From positions 1-5,555 of the forward strand of contig CALTZU010000196.1 of assembly GCA_943913835.1 (NCBI GenBank): 5,555 bases of DNA, written 5' to 3'. A program made the position numbers and the translations under genes. Positions 5,502 to 5,555 of this stretch are shown here, piece by piece. The stretch's first letter is position 1, and each line of letters begins with the position of its first letter. Below the pieces are notes generated by a model. It ran no database searches. It was not told the DNA's origin and saw nothing but the letters and a program-made list of their open reading frames with translations. This DNA comes from an uncultured Rheinheimera sp. Its GTDB lineage: Bacteria; Pseudomonadota; Gammaproteobacteria; Enterobacterales; Alteromonadaceae.

Positions 5502-5555
5502 CACTCACATCGTCCATGATGTTCGCCTTCGGCAGCTTACGCTGTGCAAAATAGC
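5488..5555 (-). CDS. Possible C-terminal end of a minus-strand gene running off the right edge
   Basis: From the window edge, one minus-strand frame reads YFAQRKLPKANIMDDVSEKGS and then TGA (complement of 5488-5490). The other two minus frames close earlier, one within six codons and one at codon 17. The stop falls inside the loop of the hairpin terminator at 5481-5501, which is where a gene end would be expected. The tail is charged and hydrophilic, fitting a protein C-terminus. Twenty-one open codons alone are weak evidence, and I cannot identify the product. Confidence 0.42.
   Translation of the reverse strand, partial: YFAQRKLPKANIMDDVSEKGS

Overview
The window looks like chromosomal DNA of a Gram-negative gammaproteobacterium. 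The evidence is an Omp85-type outer-membrane barrel protein with a Sec signal and C-terminal Phe, an MscS channel close in layout to the E. coli protein, and a MutM that matches the remembered E. coli sequence along its whole length. Base composition is moderate, and codon use appears even across the genes. An Alteromonadales relative such as Rheinheimera would fit, but that is inference only. I see no transposase, integrase, CRISPR array, tRNA or rRNA, and no sign of recent transfer.

Left part (1-1871). The first ~216 bases are a regulatory gap. A possible divergent gene may start on the minus strand at position 47, preceded by AGGAGAG. Rightward, a 271-residue cytoplasmic protein (probably DUF432) overlaps an MscS-type mechanosensitive channel by four bases (ATGA). 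The two should be co-translated, which suggests that the DUF432 protein works with the channel.

Middle part (1872-4078). An 81-bp gap with a perfect 7-bp inverted repeat precedes a small exported protein of unknown function (105 residues, two cysteines in the mature part). This gene ends at a strong Rho-independent terminator (2288-2319). It is followed by a 555-residue BamA/TamA-like outer-membrane protein with one visible POTRA-like region and a 16-stranded-type barrel domain.

Right part (4079-5555, minus strand). The mutM gene (formamidopyrimidine-DNA glycosylase, base excision repair of oxidised guanine) converges on the Omp85 gene with only 41 bp between the stop codons. Seven bases upstream of mutM is a small membrane-anchored protein of unknown function. 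Its stop codon overlaps the mutM Shine-Dalgarno sequence, so the two are probably one transcript. Upstream of that pair lie a candidate promoter with an 11-bp dyad in its spacer, an A-tract/T-tract terminator, and what may be the last 21 codons of another minus-strand gene running off the window.

This is mostly an ordinary housekeeping region. The points most worth following are the coupled DUF432-MscS pair, the two unrecognised small envelope proteins, and the short Omp85 protein with an LRAF in place of the usual R-G-F/Y loop motif.
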